64,000 nt of DNA from Pseudoalteromonas shioyasakiensis (GTDB lineage Bacteria; Pseudomonadota; Gammaproteobacteria; Enterobacterales; Alteromonadaceae), in NCBI GenBank assembly GCA_013391845.1, contig CP058414.1, positions 1,013,501 to 1,077,500 of the forward strand, written 5' to 3'. Made by a program: the position numbers and the translations under genes. The first letter of the stretch is position 1. Every line of letters begins with the position of its first letter. The notes beneath the pieces were generated by a model. That model was not told where the DNA came from and did no database searches. It was given only the letters and a program-made list of their open reading frames with translations. Of this stretch, positions 39,567-47,673 are shown piece by piece.

Positions 39567-40020
39567 ATGCAAGTTATTCTACTAGACAAGATCGCAAACC
39601 TAGGTGGCCTAGGTGACCAGGTTGTAGTTAAATCTGGCTTCGCACGTAACTTCCTTTTCCCACAAGGTAAGGCAGTTCCTGCAACTAAAGCTAACATCGA
39701 AACTTTCGAAGCACGTCGTGCTGATTTAGAAGCTAAGATCGCTGAAGATCTAGCTGCTGCTCAAGCTCGCGCTGACAAGTTAGAAGCATTAGCTGAAGTT
39801 ACACTAGTTTCTAAAGCTGGTGACGAAGGCAAGTTATTCGGTTTCTATCGGTACTCGCGACATCGCTGAAGCTATTTCAGCTGTTGGCGTTGAAGTTGCT
39901 AAATCAGAAGTTCGTTTACCTCTAGGTACTATCCGTGAGACTGGCGAATTTGACGTAGCAATCGCAGTACACTCAGACGTATCGGCTACTATCAAAGTAA
40001 TCGTTATCGCTGAAGCTTAA
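39567..40020 (+). pseudogene. rplI: 50S ribosomal protein L9, one-base frameshift
   Basis: Read straight from the ATG, L9 runs normally to [10 protein letters not shown] and then goes out of frame, stopping at 39869 after 100 residues. The second half of L9 ([20 protein letters not shown] to the normal end IVIAEA) continues in another frame to 40020. The expected codons GGT TCT ATC are present as GGTTTCTATC, so one extra T in the run at 39842-39844 explains the break. With it removed the product is 150 residues, the normal length. L9 is dispensable in E. coli, so a real mutation is possible, but a sequencing error is equally plausible. Confidence 0.9.
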
Positions 40021-40037
40021 TAGCAATATTAAGTAGA

Positions 40038-40067
40038 AAAAGCCGCGCTTTATGTGCGGCTTTTTTG
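40038..40067 (+). terminator. Terminator after rplI
   Basis: AAAAGCCGC / GCGGCTTTTTT hairpin with a loop of about seven bases and a clear T run ends the rpsF operon. Confidence 0.9.
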
Positions 40068-40360
40068 TGCCTGAAATTTTTGTATAAACAACGTTATTCA
40101 TTCGCCTAAACACTATTAATTTCAGCGTGTTGTACCTCCATTAATCATCAGTATAGATACTAATAGTATTAGTTTTTTATGTTTTAAACACACAAGTACT
40201 AACCCTATAATCTTACCTATTTTGCAAACTGACCTTCTTTTTTCTTAATTTTCTTAATCTTATTAGTATAATCGGATGAGTAAAAGTAAATTGGTTAAAA
40301 TTGACACTGACAACGCTGTCATTTATATTGTGCTGGTTAAAAAGTAGTAAGGAGTTGAAG
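40068..40360. other. AT-rich spacer before the minor-pilin operon
   Basis: About 290 AT-rich bases between the rplI terminator and pilE. It must contain the operon promoter. I see poly-pyrimidine tracts and several TATTAGTATA-like words but no promoter I would defend, no RNA gene and no coding frame. Confidence 0.5.
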
Positions 40361-40792
40361 TTGAGAAGTTCATTATTACCATATGGAAAGGGTAAACAAA
40401 CTGGCTTTACATTAGTAGAAATTCTTATTGTTATCGCTATTTTGGGCATTCTGTATAGCGTAGCACTGCCTGCTTACACTGAGCATATGCAACGTAGTCG
40501 CCGCGCAGATATTCAACAAGAGTTATTGCAATACAGTGCCAGTCTTGAGCGTATTTATTCACGAAATGGCGGCTACCCCAATGCATTTTCAACCCAAAAT
40601 ACTGATTACTACACCTTTACCTATACAGCAACTGACAAAGTATCAGGTGCTGTAAGCGACTTTAAAAATCGTGGCTACAGTTTAAAAGCCTCTCCTAAAT
40701 CGGGTTCGGCGCAAGCAAGTGATCGCTGTGGTGACTTAACCATTAAACATGATGGTAGTTACAACGCTTCATTTAGTGATTGCTGGGAGTAA
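40361..40792 (+). CDS. pilE: Type IV pilin-like protein (PilE-type minor pilin)
   Basis: A 143-residue prepilin. The leader MRSSLLPYGKGKQTG precedes the cleavage site G/FTLVEILIVIAILGILYSVA, with the conserved glutamate at mature position 5. The rest matches PilE-type minor pilins (SRRADIQQELLQYSASLERIYSRNG, and a C-terminal disulfide pair in SDRCGDLTIK...SDCWE). No in-frame ATG exists before the leader; TTG at 40361 with GGAG at 40351-40354 is the best start. It begins an operon pilE-fimT-pilV-pilW-pilX. Confidence 0.86.
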   Translation: MRSSLLPYGKGKQTGFTLVEILIVIAILGILYSVALPAYTEHMQRSRRADIQQELLQYSASLERIYSRNGGYPNAFSTQNTDYYTFTYTATDKVSGAVSDFKNRGYSLKASPKSGSAQASDRCGDLTIKHDGSYNASFSDCWE

Positions 40793-40797
40793 CTAAG

Positions 40798-41250
40798 TTG
40801 CGTCGAATTGCAGGGTTTACCTTAATCGAGTTAATGGTTGTGCTAAGTGTTATTGGCATTATGGCAGCCCTTGCTTTTCCGTCATTTAGTCAACAGATCT
40901 TGCAAGATCGCGTTGTAACTACTGCAAATCAATTAAATAGTGTCTATAAGTTTGCACGCAGTGAAGCGGTAAAGCGTGACAAACCTATTAACCTAGTTGT
41001 TAGCAATAAGAACTGGCAAGTGACCCTCAATGAGGGCGGGGCAGACACGATTTTGAAAGAATTTTCGATCACTAAAAGCGGTGTTACTGTCAACTTGGTG
41101 GCACTGGCAATTAGCGCCAGTGGCGAAGTCGATAAACAAGCTGAAATTTTAGTTAAAGATGAGCACACAAATACCACAGATTACATAATGTGTGTGCTTA
41201 AAAGTGGTCAAAACTGGTTAGTTGAAAGTTCACAGCGAGGATGTGCATGA
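40798..41250 (+). CDS. FimT/GspH-type minor pseudopilin
   Basis: A 150-residue prepilin: MRRIAG/FTLIELMVVLSVIGIMAALAFPSF is the leader, cleavage site and N-terminal helix. The rest fits the GspH/FimT family (ANQLNSVYKFARSEAVKRDKPINLVV), which in type IV pili contributes to the tip complex or DNA binding. TTG at 40798, eight bases after GGGAGT, is chosen as start; an upstream TTG lies within pilE. It follows pilE by 5 bases. Confidence 0.82.
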   Translation: MRRIAGFTLIELMVVLSVIGIMAALAFPSFSQQILQDRVVTTANQLNSVYKFARSEAVKRDKPINLVVSNKNWQVTLNEGGADTILKEFSITKSGVTVNLVALAISASGEVDKQAEILVKDEHTNTTDYIMCVLKSGQNWLVESSQRGCA

Positions 41251-41648
41251 ATAAGCAGGCAGGCTTTTCATTATTAGAGGTGATGATTTCAGTGGTGATT
41301 GCTGGAATCGCATTATTAGGGTTGGCTGCTGCGCAGCTAAAATCGCTGCAATATGCAACCAATAGCTTTAATTACACCGTGTCACTCATTCAAGGCCAAA
41401 ATACTATTGAGCGTTTGTGGCCGCGCATTTGTGAAATTCAAAAAACTAATACCGCACTTTTTCAAGACGCGACTTTTAGAGCTTCGCTAGCACCACAAGT
41501 CAGTGATTATCAACTGACTATCCCAGCTAATTACAGTGATGATATGCAAATTAATGTCGCTTGGGTTGATAAGCGCATGACAGACAGTGCAAAAAATCAA
41601 ATTAGTCTAAATGCCAGTTTCCCAGACTTAACGGCGGTATGCTCATGA
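41247..41648 (+). CDS. pilV: Type IV pilus modification protein PilV
   Basis: A 133-residue minor pilin. MNKQAG/FSLLEVMISVVIAGIALLGLAAAQLKSLQYA is the classic PilV N terminus. The ATG at 41247 follows GAGG at 41236-41239, within the end of the fimT gene. The C-terminal part is short. PilV is part of the PilVWX priming complex at the pilus tip, by family knowledge. Confidence 0.85.
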   Translation: MNKQAGFSLLEVMISVVIAGIALLGLAAAQLKSLQYATNSFNYTVSLIQGQNTIERLWPRICEIQKTNTALFQDATFRASLAPQVSDYQLTIPANYSDDMQINVAWVDKRMTDSAKNQISLNASFPDLTAVCS

Positions 41649-42169
41649 ATAAACGCGCTCAGGGCTTTACTTTAGTTGAACTTATGGTGGCATTGGCCGC
41701 AGGCGCTTTTTTACTAGCTGGAGTGAGTTTGTCTTACTCGGCGATTAAAAGCACTGTTGAAGTGAGTAAAGAACTCGAAAACGCCCAAGAGGTGATTCGC
41801 TATACCAGTAAAGTATTCAATCGTAGTATTAAGCAAACTCAGTTAGCTCCGATCATAAGTGCTGATAAAAGCACGATTACCATTACTCAGCCTAGTGGTG
41901 TTATTGCCTGTGATGGCTCTGCGACAACAGCGCAAGTGATTGAGGTCTATAGCTTAAATGGTAGTAATTTAATGTGTTCACTCGATGGCGCTGCTGCTGA
42001 GCGATTACTCACAGGTATCGAAACTTTATCATTTGATATCGCTGGTGAGCTTGTCACTGTAACTGTGAAGCCAAATGATTTACCTGCGCAATTTGGCAAT
42101 GGCATCAATATTGATATTGCTCTAACAAATGTAATATTAGTTAAAGCATACGGAGCAGGTAGTGTATAA
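41645..42169 (+). CDS. pilW: PilW family minor pilin
   Basis: A 174-residue prepilin whose leader MNKRAQG precedes FTLVELMVALAAGAFLLAGVSL. This PilW form is shorter than the 250-300 residue PilW of Pseudomonas. The start overlaps the pilV stop by 4 bases (ATGA) and the end overlaps pilX, so translation is likely coupled. Confidence 0.8.
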   Translation: MNKRAQGFTLVELMVALAAGAFLLAGVSLSYSAIKSTVEVSKELENAQEVIRYTSKVFNRSIKQTQLAPIISADKSTITITQPSGVIACDGSATTAQVIEVYSLNGSNLMCSLDGAAAERLLTGIETLSFDIAGELVTVTVKPNDLPAQFGNGINIDIALTNVILVKAYGAGSV

Positions 42170-43886
42170 AAAGCAAGGTGGTTTTACTCTAATTACAGTT
42201 TTGATCTTGACCAGTATGGCCAGTATCGTGGTGCTTAGTTCGCTGCGCGAGAACGTCGTTCAAGAGCGCTTAAGTGGTAACTTTCAAAAGAAATTAAATA
42301 GTCGCTTATTGGCTGAAAAAGGTGTTTTTGAACAAGCTAAGTTATTACAACAAACCTTGGATGAGGAAGGTGTATTAGCGGTTGAAGACTTGATCAGTAA
42401 AACCAGTCATGCATCTGGTTCAGGTGTTATCGCTGATGATGCAATTTTTAATGCAAGTTTAAGTCAAAATGCTGCAGGTGAGCTAGAAATTGCAAGCCTA
42501 GGACAACGATTTGATGGCGATGCACAAAGTAACTTAGTTGCTCGTTTTGCAGTGCAAGGCGCGAAGGGAAGTTCGATTTTCACGAATGCTATGGTGGGTT
42601 GTAAAGGGGTTAACTTGTCTGGCAGTGGCAGTATCGACAGCTATGACTCTAGCAAAGGCACTTACGAAGAAACTAAGTCAAATGATGGCGATGTTTCAAC
42701 GATTGCTGGCGATTCAGATGTGGTGCTATCGGGTCATTCACCGATAAAAGGCGATGTTAAAGCGACCGGGGTGATCTACTTAAATGGTTCATCACCGATT
42801 ATTGGTAACATCCATTCAAATACCGGTGTTTATATTTCTCCAGGCAGCGGTTTACGTGTTGACGGTAATGTATATACCCGAGGTTATTATACGCATCGTG
42901 GCGGGACAGTTTCGGGGGTAGTGCGAGCGAATGGTGATGCAAAAATGCAGTGGTCAACATTCATCACGAATAGCCAAGCTGAAGCGTTAGATATTATGTA
43001 TGGTGGCTCAGGCGATTTTAAAGATACCTACAATAATCAACAGGATGGTGTGCACTACAGTGATAGCAAGTTTAATGTAAACCCGAATGTTGAACCGATA
43101 ACCGTTGCTGACCCAACTGCGCCAGATTATGACCCTACAAACCCAGATACGAGTTGTGATCCTTTGATATTGCCAGAGAAAATGGCAGACATCACGGATC
43201 AAGTGAGCAGTTATAGTTCTGTTGCTATAGGCCCTACGCAACAATTTAAGCTAAATACCGAAAAGGGTTATTACAGTAGTGGTGGTAGCCAAGTGATTTT
43301 ACCAAGCCTTGCTGATATTTTCTTGTTTAACTCTAAAGCTCAGAACCAAGCCAATGGTAGTAATAGCAAAGAGTATATTTTTTCACTTGATAGACTCAAG
43401 ATGACCAGTGACGGTAAAATGGAAGTGTCTGGTGGTGATGTTATTTTACTGATTGATGGTGACTTTTCGATGGAAGGGGACACCAGTCTAACAATAAAAA
43501 AAGATAGCAGCTTAACGGTGTTATTAACCGGAAAAGTAAATATTGGTGCAGGCGCAAAAGTAATTACTGAGCAAGAAGGGCTAACCACCAGTGGTCATCC
43601 TTCGTTATCATTCTACTCATCATTTAATGGTGTAAATGGTGTACAATTTAGCGGCGCTGCTAATTTATATGCGGCTATTTATGCGCCTTTGACTACGGTG
43701 AAATTGTCAGGTAGTGGTGAGTTGTTTGGTAGTGTACGTGGCTCAACAATTACCGCATCGGGGGGCAGTGGCGCTCACTATGATGCTGGTCTATTACAAG
43801 TACAAAATGGTGGTACACCAGCCTCTCCAGCACGCATCGTATTTTTAGGTTGGAGTTACAAAACTGCAGAAACAACTGAAGAATAA
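42162..43886 (+). CDS. PilX-like minor pilin with large beta-rich domain
   Basis: The N terminus MYKKQGG/FTLITVLILTSMASIVVLSSLRENVVQERLSGN matches the PilX N-terminal domain, including the missing Glu5 typical of PilX. At 574 residues it is about three times the usual PilX. Residues about 140-260 show a repetitive serine/glycine pattern (LSGSGSID, VVLSGHSPIKGDV, IYLNGSSPIIGNI) suggestive of stacked beta turns. The C-terminal 200 residues (MEVSGGDVILLIDGDFSMEG and FSGAANLYAAIYAPLTTVKL) resemble the domain found after PilX N-termini in many gammaproteobacteria (called DUF7305). GTG start at 42162 overlaps pilW. No pilY1 follows. Confidence 0.8.
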   Translation: MYKKQGGFTLITVLILTSMASIVVLSSLRENVVQERLSGNFQKKLNSRLLAEKGVFEQAKLLQQTLDEEGVLAVEDLISKTSHASGSGVIADDAIFNASLSQNAAGELEIASLGQRFDGDAQSNLVARFAVQGAKGSSIFTNAMVGCKGVNLSGSGSIDSYDSSKGTYEETKSNDGDVSTIAGDSDVVLSGHSPIKGDVKATGVIYLNGSSPIIGNIHSNTGVYISPGSGLRVDGNVYTRGYYTHRGGTVSGVVRANGDAKMQWSTFITNSQAEALDIMYGGSGDFKDTYNNQQDGVHYSDSKFNVNPNVEPITVADPTAPDYDPTNPDTSCDPLILPEKMADITDQVSSYSSVAIGPTQQFKLNTEKGYYSSGGSQVILPSLADIFLFNSKAQNQANGSNSKEYIFSLDRLKMTSDGKMEVSGGDVILLIDGDFSMEGDTSLTIKKDSSLTVLLTGKVNIGAGAKVITEQEGLTTSGHPSLSFYSSFNGVNGVQFSGAANLYAAIYAPLTTVKLSGSGELFGSVRGSTITASGGSGAHYDAGLLQVQNGGTPASPARIVFLGWSYKTAETTEE

Positions 43887-43929
43887 AGCGAAGCATCCCC
43901 TGCCGAATAACGCAAATCCCCAAATAAAA

Positions 43930-43962
43930 TTGTGTAAGCTCAATTATTTGTAGCTTACACAA
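43930..43962. terminator. Hairpin after the pilin operon
   Basis: A perfect 11-bp inverted repeat TTGTGTAAGCT / AGCTTACACAA with an 11-base loop, 43 bases after the pilX-like stop. It is followed by AAAAAATTTAATTT rather than a T run, so it may be a weak terminator or an operator. Confidence 0.5.
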
Positions 43963-43980
43963 AAAATTTAATTTCATTTA

Positions 43981-44007
43981 AACCTTTTGAATCCCTCCTT
44001 ACGTCTA
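43981..44007 (+). promoter_or_regulatory. Candidate ECF-type promoter for the sigma operon
   Basis: AACC at 43981-43984 and CGTCTA at 44002-44007 are 17 bases apart, 45 bases before the sigma factor ATG. ECF promoters often have an AAC core at -35 and CGTC or TCTA at -10, and these operons are usually autoregulated. This is a pattern-based inference. Confidence 0.45.
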
Positions 44008-44051
44008 ATACACTAAATTCACAACAATAATCATAAAGGACAACATCCAGG

Positions 44052-44603
44052 ATGTTGATAGATGCAGAACAAGCGTTCGCCCAGCAAAGTGAGCATGCCT
44101 TGATAGAGCGCGTAAAAAGCGGTGATCAAGCTGCTTATGCAACACTTTATGAGTTGCATGTGAAGCGGGTTTATAGTCTTTGTTTGCGATTGCTTGCAGA
44201 TAAAGAGCACGCCGAAGATGCAACACAAGAAGTGTTTGTACAGTTGTGGCACAAAATCGCTAACTTTGATGGGCGCTCACAGTTTTCGACTTGGTTACAT
44301 AGTGTTACCAGTAATATTGCGATTAGCTACATTCGCAAACATAAAAGCTGGTTTCAAAAAGTAGTGAGTTTTGAACAAAGCGGTATGGATGAGCAAAGTG
44401 CCGAAGATTGCGGCGGCTTTAACGGCCTCGACAAATTAGTACTGAGACTACCTGAGCGAGCACGTATGGTTTTTGTGCTTCATGCGATCGAAGGCTATCG
44501 CCATGAAGAGATAGCAAGCATGCTTGATATGGCTGTAGGTTCAAGTAAGTCGCAATTTCACCGTGCAAGGCAGTTATTAAAAGAGTGGTATGAAAATGAG
44601 TAA
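44052..44603 (+). CDS. ECF RNA polymerase sigma factor
   Basis: The 183-residue product has sigma region 2 (ATLYELHVKRVYSLCLRLLAD, EDATQEVFVQLWHKIANF, FSTWLHSVTSNIAISYIRK) and region 4 (LVLRLPERARMVFVLHAIEG, HEEIASMLDMAVGSSKSQFH). These mark an extracytoplasmic-function sigma factor. The next gene encodes a small membrane protein that overlaps its 3' end and is probably its anti-sigma partner. The signal is unknown. Confidence 0.92.
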   Translation: MLIDAEQAFAQQSEHALIERVKSGDQAAYATLYELHVKRVYSLCLRLLADKEHAEDATQEVFVQLWHKIANFDGRSQFSTWLHSVTSNIAISYIRKHKSWFQKVVSFEQSGMDEQSAEDCGGFNGLDKLVLRLPERARMVFVLHAIEGYRHEEIASMLDMAVGSSKSQFHRARQLLKEWYENE

Positions 44604-45075
44604 GCCAGAATTTGAACAATTTTTAAATGACTCGCTTAATCAAAAGCAAGATATTAGTCCAGAAAAAGACCTTTGGCCGGGGATTGAGCGAGCAATTGCA
44701 ACAGGGCAAACACAGCAAGCTGATAAGCCAACGCATGGTTGGAATAAACTCGCTGCTGTTGCCGCTTGCTGTATTGCAGCCCTTTTGACTGTGCAGCTTT
44801 TTGTTGGCCAAGGCGAGTCAAACAGCATGATGGCAATGAGCGATTATTTTACTAAGCAAAAGCAAGGTTTGTTGGTGCAGTATCAAAATCAACCTGCGTT
44901 AACCGATAATTGGCAGCAACAACTAAAAGAGTTAGAAGAAGCCGAAAGTGCCATTAAGCAAGCACTAGAGAATGAACCTGAAAATCCAGCTTTATTACAA
45001 ATGTTATCGCAGGTTTATCAGCAACAACTGGACTTAATTAACAAGGTGCATGCACCGAAGTGGCAAACGATTTAG
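44596..45075 (+). CDS. Small membrane protein, putative anti-sigma factor
   Basis: A 159-residue protein with a soluble N terminus (MSKPEFEQFLNDSLNQKQ...KDLWPGIERAI), one membrane segment at about 50-67 (LAAVAACCIAALLTVQLFV) and a helical, glutamine-rich periplasmic tail ending near HAPKWQTI. It overlaps the sigma gene end and shares the operon, the normal place for an anti-sigma factor. I see no HXXXCXXC zinc motif, so it is not a ZAS-type anti-sigma. An ATG two codons upstream (44590) is an equal alternative start. Function is inferred from position. Confidence 0.65.
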   Translation: MSKPEFEQFLNDSLNQKQDISPEKDLWPGIERAIATGQTQQADKPTHGWNKLAAVAACCIAALLTVQLFVGQGESNSMMAMSDYFTKQKQGLLVQYQNQPALTDNWQQQLKELEEAESAIKQALENEPENPALLQMLSQVYQQQLDLINKVHAPKWQTI

Positions 45076-45086
45076 GAGTGACAATT

Positions 45087-46028
45087 ATGAAATTACTAGC
45101 CTTAACTTTAGGATTACTGCCACTGATGGCAATGGCAGGACAAACCATTAATGAACAAATTGATGTACCTGCAAATAAACGCATTTTTATTGAAAACCAA
45201 CGTGGTGATGTACGCATTGAAGGGTGGGATAAACCACAACTTAAAATCGAAGGTGAGCTTGACGATAAAGCACAAGGCTATCGTTTAGAGGTTGAAGGCA
45301 GCCGTGTTGAATTTATCGTAAAAATGCCGCGTAACATACGTGGTTGGAATAATGGCGACGGTTCACGTTTAACCATTTATATGCCAAAAAGCAGTGAGCT
45401 TGAATTTGCGGGTGTGAATGTAACGGTCAGTGCCAAAGAACTTGAAGCGGGCGCAGAGATTGATACTGTTAACGGCGATATTACAGTACAAGATATTAGC
45501 GGCAACATGAGCTTTGAAACGGTAAATGGGGACGTAAATGCCCATGACCTGAACGGTGATATTCGCTTTGAAACTGTGAATGGCGAAATTAATGATAAAA
45601 ACTCGCAAGGTGCTTTACGCTTTACAGCGGTTAATGGTGACATTAAGTCAAAGACCAAAGCGCAAGATGTTCGTCTTGAGAACGTAAATGGTGATATTGA
45701 CTTTGCTTTTGATGCGATTAAAAAACTGCGTATTAATACGGTAAACGGTGAAGCCGAAGTTCACATTAATAAGCTACTTGATGATGCTAATATTCGTTTT
45801 GAGTCGGTTAGTGGTGATGCTGAATTTTACTTCCCTGCTAATGTGTCAGCAAAGTTTGAAATTGAAGCTCACGCTAATGGTAAAATAGTCAATGAACTGA
45901 GTGACGACAAAGCAACAAAAGCGAAGTATGGCCCATCAAGCGACTTAGAATTTAGTATTAACGGTGGGGATGCTGATATCGAAATGGATACGATTAGCGG
46001 ACGCATTGAACTTCGTAAACAGAAATAA
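45087..46028 (+). CDS. Exported DUF4097-family beta-repeat protein
   Basis: A 313-residue protein with a signal peptide (MKLLALTLGLLPLMAMAG). The mature part is built from repeats of about 20 residues with the core TVNGD(I/V), seen at least six times (DTVNGDITV, ETVNGDVNA, ETVNGEIND, AVNGDIKS, NVNGDIDF, TVNGEAEV), expected to stack as a beta-helix. DUF4097 proteins often follow ECF sigma/anti-sigma genes and may sense or act on the envelope. AGGAG precedes the ATG at 45087; the frame opens earlier at 45060 but that would hide the signal peptide. Confidence 0.82.
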   Translation: MKLLALTLGLLPLMAMAGQTINEQIDVPANKRIFIENQRGDVRIEGWDKPQLKIEGELDDKAQGYRLEVEGSRVEFIVKMPRNIRGWNNGDGSRLTIYMPKSSELEFAGVNVTVSAKELEAGAEIDTVNGDITVQDISGNMSFETVNGDVNAHDLNGDIRFETVNGEINDKNSQGALRFTAVNGDIKSKTKAQDVRLENVNGDIDFAFDAIKKLRINTVNGEAEVHINKLLDDANIRFESVSGDAEFYFPANVSAKFEIEAHANGKIVNELSDDKATKAKYGPSSDLEFSINGGDADIEMDTISGRIELRKQK

Positions 46029-46045
46029 CGATTAGAGTTACAATA

Positions 46046-46066
46046 AAGCGGGAAGACTTCCCGCTT
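46046..46066 (+). terminator. Hairpin after the DUF4097 gene
   Basis: A perfect 9-bp stem AAGCGGGAA / TTCCCGCTT with a 3-base loop, just after the stop. No T tract follows because repeat element B begins immediately. Confidence 0.6.
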
Positions 46067-46228
46067 ATACCAATCGTGTTAAGTTATTAGTCTTAAATAG
46101 CGACAGATAAATGAAGTGATAACAAGGCAGAAATTTTGACATGTAGTTACTCTACTTTAGACATTTCTAACGCAGTTAACGCTTTATTTAGCACGCTAGA
46201 TTGACCAATTATTTAAGTCGATTGGTAT
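46067..46228. repeat. Intergenic repeat element, copy B
   Basis: A 162-bp element with terminal inverted repeats ATACCAATCG and CGATTGGTAT. The core GATAACAAGGCAGAAATTT begins 51 bases from the left end, at the same offset as in copy A (19580-19745, opposite orientation). The two copies are clearly diverged but share TTAA near the left end, AGTT and CTCT in the middle, and TAACGC about 50 bases after the core start. The right end lies 6 bases from the dnaB -35 box. Confidence 0.78.
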
Positions 46229-46234
46229 TTACTA

Positions 46235-46263
46235 TTTGCACAGCCTTAGCAAGTCGATAGAAT
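46235..46263 (+). promoter_or_regulatory. Predicted sigma-70 promoter for dnaB-alr
   Basis: TTTGCA at 46235-46240 and TAGAAT at 46258-46263 with a 17-bp spacer, 30 bases before the dnaB ATG. Both hexamers are close to consensus and the spacing is ideal. Confidence 0.6.
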
Positions 46264-46293
46264 AGAGCCATTCAATTTTAGTTTTGTGAAGTT

Positions 46294-47673
46294 ATGGCCA
46301 AACCAGATAAGCAAGTCGATACGTTAAAAGTCCCTCCTCATTCAATAGAAGCTGAGCAATCTGTTTTAGGTGGTTTAATGCTTGATAATCAAGCGTTTGA
46401 CCGTGTTGCTGAGTTAGTGGTTGCCCAGGATTTTTATACCCGCACTCATAAGCTGATTTTTGAAGCTATGGTAAGCCTTGCTGAAGGCGGTGATCCAATC
46501 GATTTGATCACTATTTCTGAGAGCCTTGAGAAAAATAACCAGTTAAGTAGTGTTGGTGGTTTTGCCTACCTTGCTGAAATAGCCAAGAATACGCCAAGTG
46601 CAGCAAATATTGATGCCTACGCGAATATCGTGCGTGAGCGTGCTGTTATTCGAGAAATGATTGGTGTTGCCAATGAAATTGCCGAAGCGGGTTTTAGCCC
46701 TGAAGGGCGAAATAGCCATGACCTGCTTGATTTTGCTGAAAGTAAAGTATTTAAAATTGCGGAGCAGCGTACTAAAAGTACCGAAGGCCCACAAAACTTA
46801 CATAGTATTTTAGAAAAAACCGTTGATAAAATTGAAGAGCTTTACCAGTCGCCGCAAGATGGTGTAACTGGTGTGAGTACAGGCTACACCGACCTAGATA
46901 AAATGACAGCGGGTATGCAGCCTTCAGATCTTATTATTGTGGCGGCACGTCCATCGATGGGTAAAACTACCTTTGCGATGAACTTGGCTGAACATGCAGC
47001 TATGACGCAAGATAAGCCTGTACTTATTTACTCACTAGAGATGCCGTCAGAGCAAATTATGATGAGGATGCTGGCATCGCTAGGTCGCATTAACCAAACT
47101 AAAGTTCGTACTGGTCAGCTAGATGATGATGACTGGGCGCGTCTGTCTTCAACCATGGGCTTGTTGATGGAAAAAGGTAAGATGTATGTCGATGATGCAT
47201 CGGGCCTAACCCCAACGGATGTGCGCTCTCGTGCTCGTCGTATTGCTCGCGATCATGGCGGTATTAGCATGATCATGGTCGACTACCTACAGTTAATGCG
47301 TGTTCCAAGTTTGTCAGATAATCGTACGTTAGAAATTGCTGAAATCTCACGTTCATTAAAAGCACTAGCAAAAGAGCTGCAGTGTCCGGTTATTGCACTG
47401 TCTCAGCTTAACCGTACCCTAGAGCAACGTGCCGATAAACGTCCAATCAACTCCGACTTACGTGAATCAGGCTCAATCGAGCAGGATGCCGACTTAATCA
47501 TGTTTATTTACCGTGATGAAGTTTATAACGAAGATAGTGCTGAAAAAGGTGTGGCAGAAATCATCATAGGTAAGCAGCGTAACGGTCCAATCGGTAAAGT
47601 ACGCTTAACTTTCCAAGGCCAATTCTCGCGTTTTGATAACTATGCGGGCCCAGCTATGGATGACGAATATTAA
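46294..47673 (+). CDS. dnaB: Replicative DNA helicase DnaB
   Basis: The hexameric helicase that unwinds DNA at the replication fork. The 459-residue product has the N-terminal helical domain (PPHSIEAEQSVLGGLMLDN), a linker, and the RecA-like C-terminal domain with Walker A ARPSMGKTTFAMN near 222, IMVDYLQLMR (Walker B) and SQLNRTLEQRADKRP...DLRESGSIEQDAD. The TAA overlaps the alr ATG by one base. No intein is present. Confidence 0.97.
   Translation: MAKPDKQVDTLKVPPHSIEAEQSVLGGLMLDNQAFDRVAELVVAQDFYTRTHKLIFEAMVSLAEGGDPIDLITISESLEKNNQLSSVGGFAYLAEIAKNTPSAANIDAYANIVRERAVIREMIGVANEIAEAGFSPEGRNSHDLLDFAESKVFKIAEQRTKSTEGPQNLHSILEKTVDKIEELYQSPQDGVTGVSTGYTDLDKMTAGMQPSDLIIVAARPSMGKTTFAMNLAEHAAMTQDKPVLIYSLEMPSEQIMMRMLASLGRINQTKVRTGQLDDDDWARLSSTMGLLMEKGKMYVDDASGLTPTDVRSRARRIARDHGGISMIMVDYLQLMRVPSLSDNRTLEIAEISRSLKALAKELQCPVIALSQLNRTLEQRADKRPINSDLRESGSIEQDADLIMFIYRDEVYNEDSAEKGVAEIIIGKQRNGPIGKVRLTFQGQFSRFDNYAGPAMDDEY

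Noticed and set aside
39835-39850. Programmed frameshift in rplI
   Set aside because: Recovering L9 needs a +1 shift at GGT TTC; no slippery site, stop codon or pseudoknot is visible, and L9 is not known to be frameshifted.
39820-40020. Separate short gene for the second half of L9
   Set aside because: It has no ribosome-binding site of its own and its sequence is the C-terminal half of L9, so it is the downstream part of a frameshifted rplI.
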